From JAFIFT01 sp020051095 (GTDB lineage Bacteria > Pseudomonadota > Gammaproteobacteria > Legionellales > Legionellaceae): a stretch of DNA of 64,000 nucleotides. This document shows positions 62,179-64,000 of the stretch, one piece after another. The stretch spans positions 1-64,000 of the forward strand of contig NZ_CAXMZT010000011.1 of the NCBI RefSeq assembly GCF_964199965.1, in the 5' to 3' direction. The translations under genes and the position numbers were made by a program. The notes beneath the pieces were generated by a model. It saw only the letters and a program-made list of their open reading frames with translations, was not told where the DNA came from and made no database searches. Numbering within the stretch: the stretch's first letter is position 1; every line of letters begins with the position of its first letter.

Positions 62179-63464
62179 GAAGAAGAACCCGCTTCAATCA
62201 CCGATTGACCGCCCATATAGGATTGGAGTGCTTTGGGAATTTTGATACTACCATCTTGTTGCTGATAATTTTCCATGATAGCCACCAACGTCCTTCCTAC
62301 CGCCAAACCAGAACCATTGAGCGTATGTACCAGCTCATTTTTCTTATGATCAGCTGATTTAAATCTTGCTTTCATTCGTCGCGCTTGGAATGCTTCCATA
62401 TTTGAACACGATGATATCTCTCGATAGGTATTTTGACTTGGCAACCAAACTTCCAAATCATAGGTCTTTGCCGAGCTTGCACCCAAATCCCCCGTGCATA
62501 ATGCCACAACACGGTAGGGGAGCTCTAACCGCTGCAAAATCACTTCAGCATGTTGGGTTAGTTTTTCGAGCGTTTCATAAGACTGATTGGGATGACAAAC
62601 CCATACCAACTCAACTTTTTCAAATTGATGCTGTCGAATCATGCCTTTGGTATCACGGCCATACGATCCTGCCTCACTGCGAAAGCAAGGGGAATGACAA
62701 ACATACTGAATCGGGAGGTTCTCTTCCGATAAAATCACATCTCGAACCGTATTGGTAACTGGAATTTCAGACGTTGATGTTAAATAATAGGGAGCATCCC
62801 CTTTCAACTTGAACAAGTCATCCTCAAATTTCGGTAGCTGGCCTGTACCCATCAAGCTATCGGCATTGACAATATAGGGGACATAAATTTCTTCATACCC
62901 ATGTTCTTTGATGTGGATGTCCATCATAAATTGAATGAGGGCCCGGTGTAATTTCGCAATATCTCGGCGCATAACAACAAAACGGCTACCCGCAATTTTA
63001 GCCGCAAGGGCGAAGTCCATTTGTCCTAAGGATTCGCCAAGATCATCGTGAGCCTTCGGGGGGAATGAAAAGGAAGTTGGCTTTCCCCAATCTCGGACAA
63101 AGGCATTGTCTTCTTCGTCCTTACCAACGGGAACACTTTCGTGTGGCAAATTGGGCATGCTCATGAGCATTGTATCAAGTTGTTGAAGCACGTCATTTAA
63201 AGCATGCTTTTTTAACTCAAGTTTTTCCCCAAGTTTTGACACCTCTTCGCGCAACGGCGCAATATCTTCACCTGCTTGCTTAGCTTGGCCAATTGCCTTG
63301 GAACGAACATTTCGCTCATTTTGAAGGGATTGCGTTTCGATTTGTAAATTTTTACGTTCGTCTTCTAAAGCCAAAAAATGATTCACATCAAAGTGAAACC
63401 CTCGCTTTTCTAACGCCTCCGCGACAGCGTGGGGATCATCACGCAAGCGTTGTATATCTAACAT
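62175..63464 (-). CDS. serS: Seryl-tRNA synthetase
   Basis: This 429-aa class II synthetase charges tRNA-Ser. The N-terminal coiled coil (residues 30-105) binds the long variable arm. Class II motifs are visible in YLTSTSEIPVTNT, CFRSEAGSYGRDTKGMIRQHQF and LNGSGLAVGRTLVAIMENYQ. It follows crcB on the same strand. Confidence 0.97.
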   Translation of the reverse strand: MLDIQRLRDDPHAVAEALEKRGFHFDVNHFLALEDERKNLQIETQSLQNERNVRSKAIGQAKQAGEDIAPLREEVSKLGEKLELKKHALNDVLQQLDTMLMSMPNLPHESVPVGKDEEDNAFVRDWGKPTSFSFPPKAHDDLGESLGQMDFALAAKIAGSRFVVMRRDIAKLHRALIQFMMDIHIKEHGYEEIYVPYIVNADSLMGTGQLPKFEDDLFKLKGDAPYYLTSTSEIPVTNTVRDVILSEENLPIQYVCHSPCFRSEAGSYGRDTKGMIRQHQFEKVELVWVCHPNQSYETLEKLTQHAEVILQRLELPYRVVALCTGDLGASSAKTYDLEVWLPSQNTYREISSCSNMEAFQARRMKARFKSADHKKNELVHTLNGSGLAVGRTLVAIMENYQQQDGSIKIPKALQSYMGGQSVIEAGSSS

Positions 63465-63466
63465 GC

Positions 63467-63853
63467 CTATCCTTTAATCAAAAACGATGCAATATAAGCG
63501 CCAGCAAGGACACCCGCCAAAGCACCTATATTATTAATGCCAATATTTGCCGTTAATTTTAGCCATTGATGGTGTTGCCAGTAAAGAAGATTTTCTGCTG
63601 AAAAGGCCGAGAATGTCGTAAAAGCACCTAAAAATCCGGTAAAAACAAATAGTCGCATTTCAGCTGATGGCACAATTCGCTCAGAAAATGCAATGAGTAG
63701 AAAGCCAGCAATGAACGAGCCTAGCAGGTTAACGATGATTGTTGCCCAAGGCAACTCATTGGCTCGATACAACAAGATAACCGTTATGGAATAACGGCAA
63801 CAGGCGCCAATAGCGCCACCAATTGCGACAACCAAAAATTGGTGCCAAAACAT
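63467..63853 (-). CDS. crcB: Fluoride exporter CrcB/Fluc
   Basis: This 128-aa membrane protein has four helices and the family motifs GGAIGACCRYSI, NLLGSFIAGFLL and TGFLGAFTTFSAFS. It exports fluoride as a dimer. The ATG overlaps the lpxA stop (TAATG), so the genes are translationally coupled. No fluoride riboswitch is seen. Confidence 0.95.
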   Translation of the reverse strand: MFWHQFLVVAIGGAIGACCRYSITVILLYRANELPWATIIVNLLGSFIAGFLLIAFSERIVPSAEMRLFVFTGFLGAFTTFSAFSAENLLYWQHHQWLKLTANIGINNIGALAGVLAGAYIASFLIKG

Positions 63854-64000
63854 TACCGGACAATTCCTCTGGTTGATTGATTTATCGCATCGATCAATGG
63901 AATAACTTCCGGATGTTCAGACTGCATTGCCTCAAGTTCGCTGACGGCTTGCAGAGTGGTTAGGCTTTTGCGAAAGACAATTTTGTAAGCCTTTCTCAAA
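63853..64000 (-). CDS. lpxA: LpxA C-terminus, UDP-GlcNAc acyltransferase (partial)
   Basis: The window ends inside this gene. The visible 48 residues run LRKAYKIVFRKSLT ... LIDAINQSTRGIVR, matching the C-terminal helical part of LpxA (ending STRG-[IL]-[IV]-R). The enzyme starts lipid A synthesis. The 5' part lies beyond the window. Confidence 0.88.
   Translation of the reverse strand, partial: LRKAYKIVFRKSLTTLQAVSELEAMQSEHPEVIPLIDAINQSTRGIVR

Noticed and set aside
63467..63853. Fluoride riboswitch before crcB
   Set aside because: crcB starts inside the lpxA stop codon, leaving no leader for a riboswitch.

Overview
The window looks like a piece of a Legionella (or close Legionellales) chromosome: low G+C, a housekeeping block typical of a gammaproteobacterium, and a 43.7-kb integrative and conjugative element (ICE) with the lvrA-lvrB-lvrC (CsrA-like) cassette known from Legionella ICEs. 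The genus is an inference from gene content; nothing in the window proves the species. ICE boundaries: a 51-bp direct repeat (118-168 and 43843-43893) matches the 3' part of a tRNA-Pro(GGG) gene. The intact tRNA is at 43849-43925 on the minus strand. The element between the repeats has its tyrosine integrase at the left end (335-1531). || ICE layout, left to right: integrase; a HigBA toxin-antitoxin pair; a possible HEPN/Abi-like protein; a small AlpA-like regulator; a secreted protein; a two-nuclease TM0106-type protein; a type III restriction-modification system (res, mod); then an IncP/RP4-like transfer system. That system has a leader operon (traM, traL, traK), an oriT with a recognisable nic site near 13091/13092, a relaxase operon (traJ, traI with a traH-like gene nested in another frame), two non-RP4 genes (one CoiA-like), an ArdC/Toprim TraC, traF, traG and trbL-K-J-I-H-G-F-E-D-C-B, closed by lvrC-lvrB-lvrA. 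A CI/LexA-type self-cleaving repressor (33908-34585) is divergent from lvrA. || Cargo on the right (34.6-43.7 kb): a small conserved-looking protein, a POT peptide transporter, an unknown 435-aa protein divergent from it across a perfect 30-bp palindrome, a DUF2845-like secreted protein, a two-gene split-borosin-like RiPP unit (60-aa precursor with tandem repeats plus an alpha-N-methyltransferase), a second AlpA-like regulator, a quinol-type nitric oxide reductase and a PAS/HD-GYP protein. The borosin-like pair is the most striking find: the methyltransferase keeps the catalytic Tyr/Arg/Tyr/Tyr spacing of fungal OphMA, and the precursor overlaps it by 8 nt. Operators of the form ACTCT-N3-AGAGT, spaced 19 bp centre to centre, lie both beside the repressor and between the borosin operon and the second AlpA gene, so one repressor may control transfer and part of the cargo. 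|| Chromosome to the right of the tRNA (43.9-64.0 kb): an unknown membrane protein, a YadG/YadH-like ABC exporter, htpX, lemA, a fatty-acid desaturase, mutM, an XRE regulator, a TRIC-like channel, a large coiled-coil protein, ssb, ppiB, tgt, dsbB, a cytochrome c5-like protein, a response regulator, a dienelactone hydrolase, a Dps-like ferritin, radA, serS, crcB and the 3' end of lpxA.
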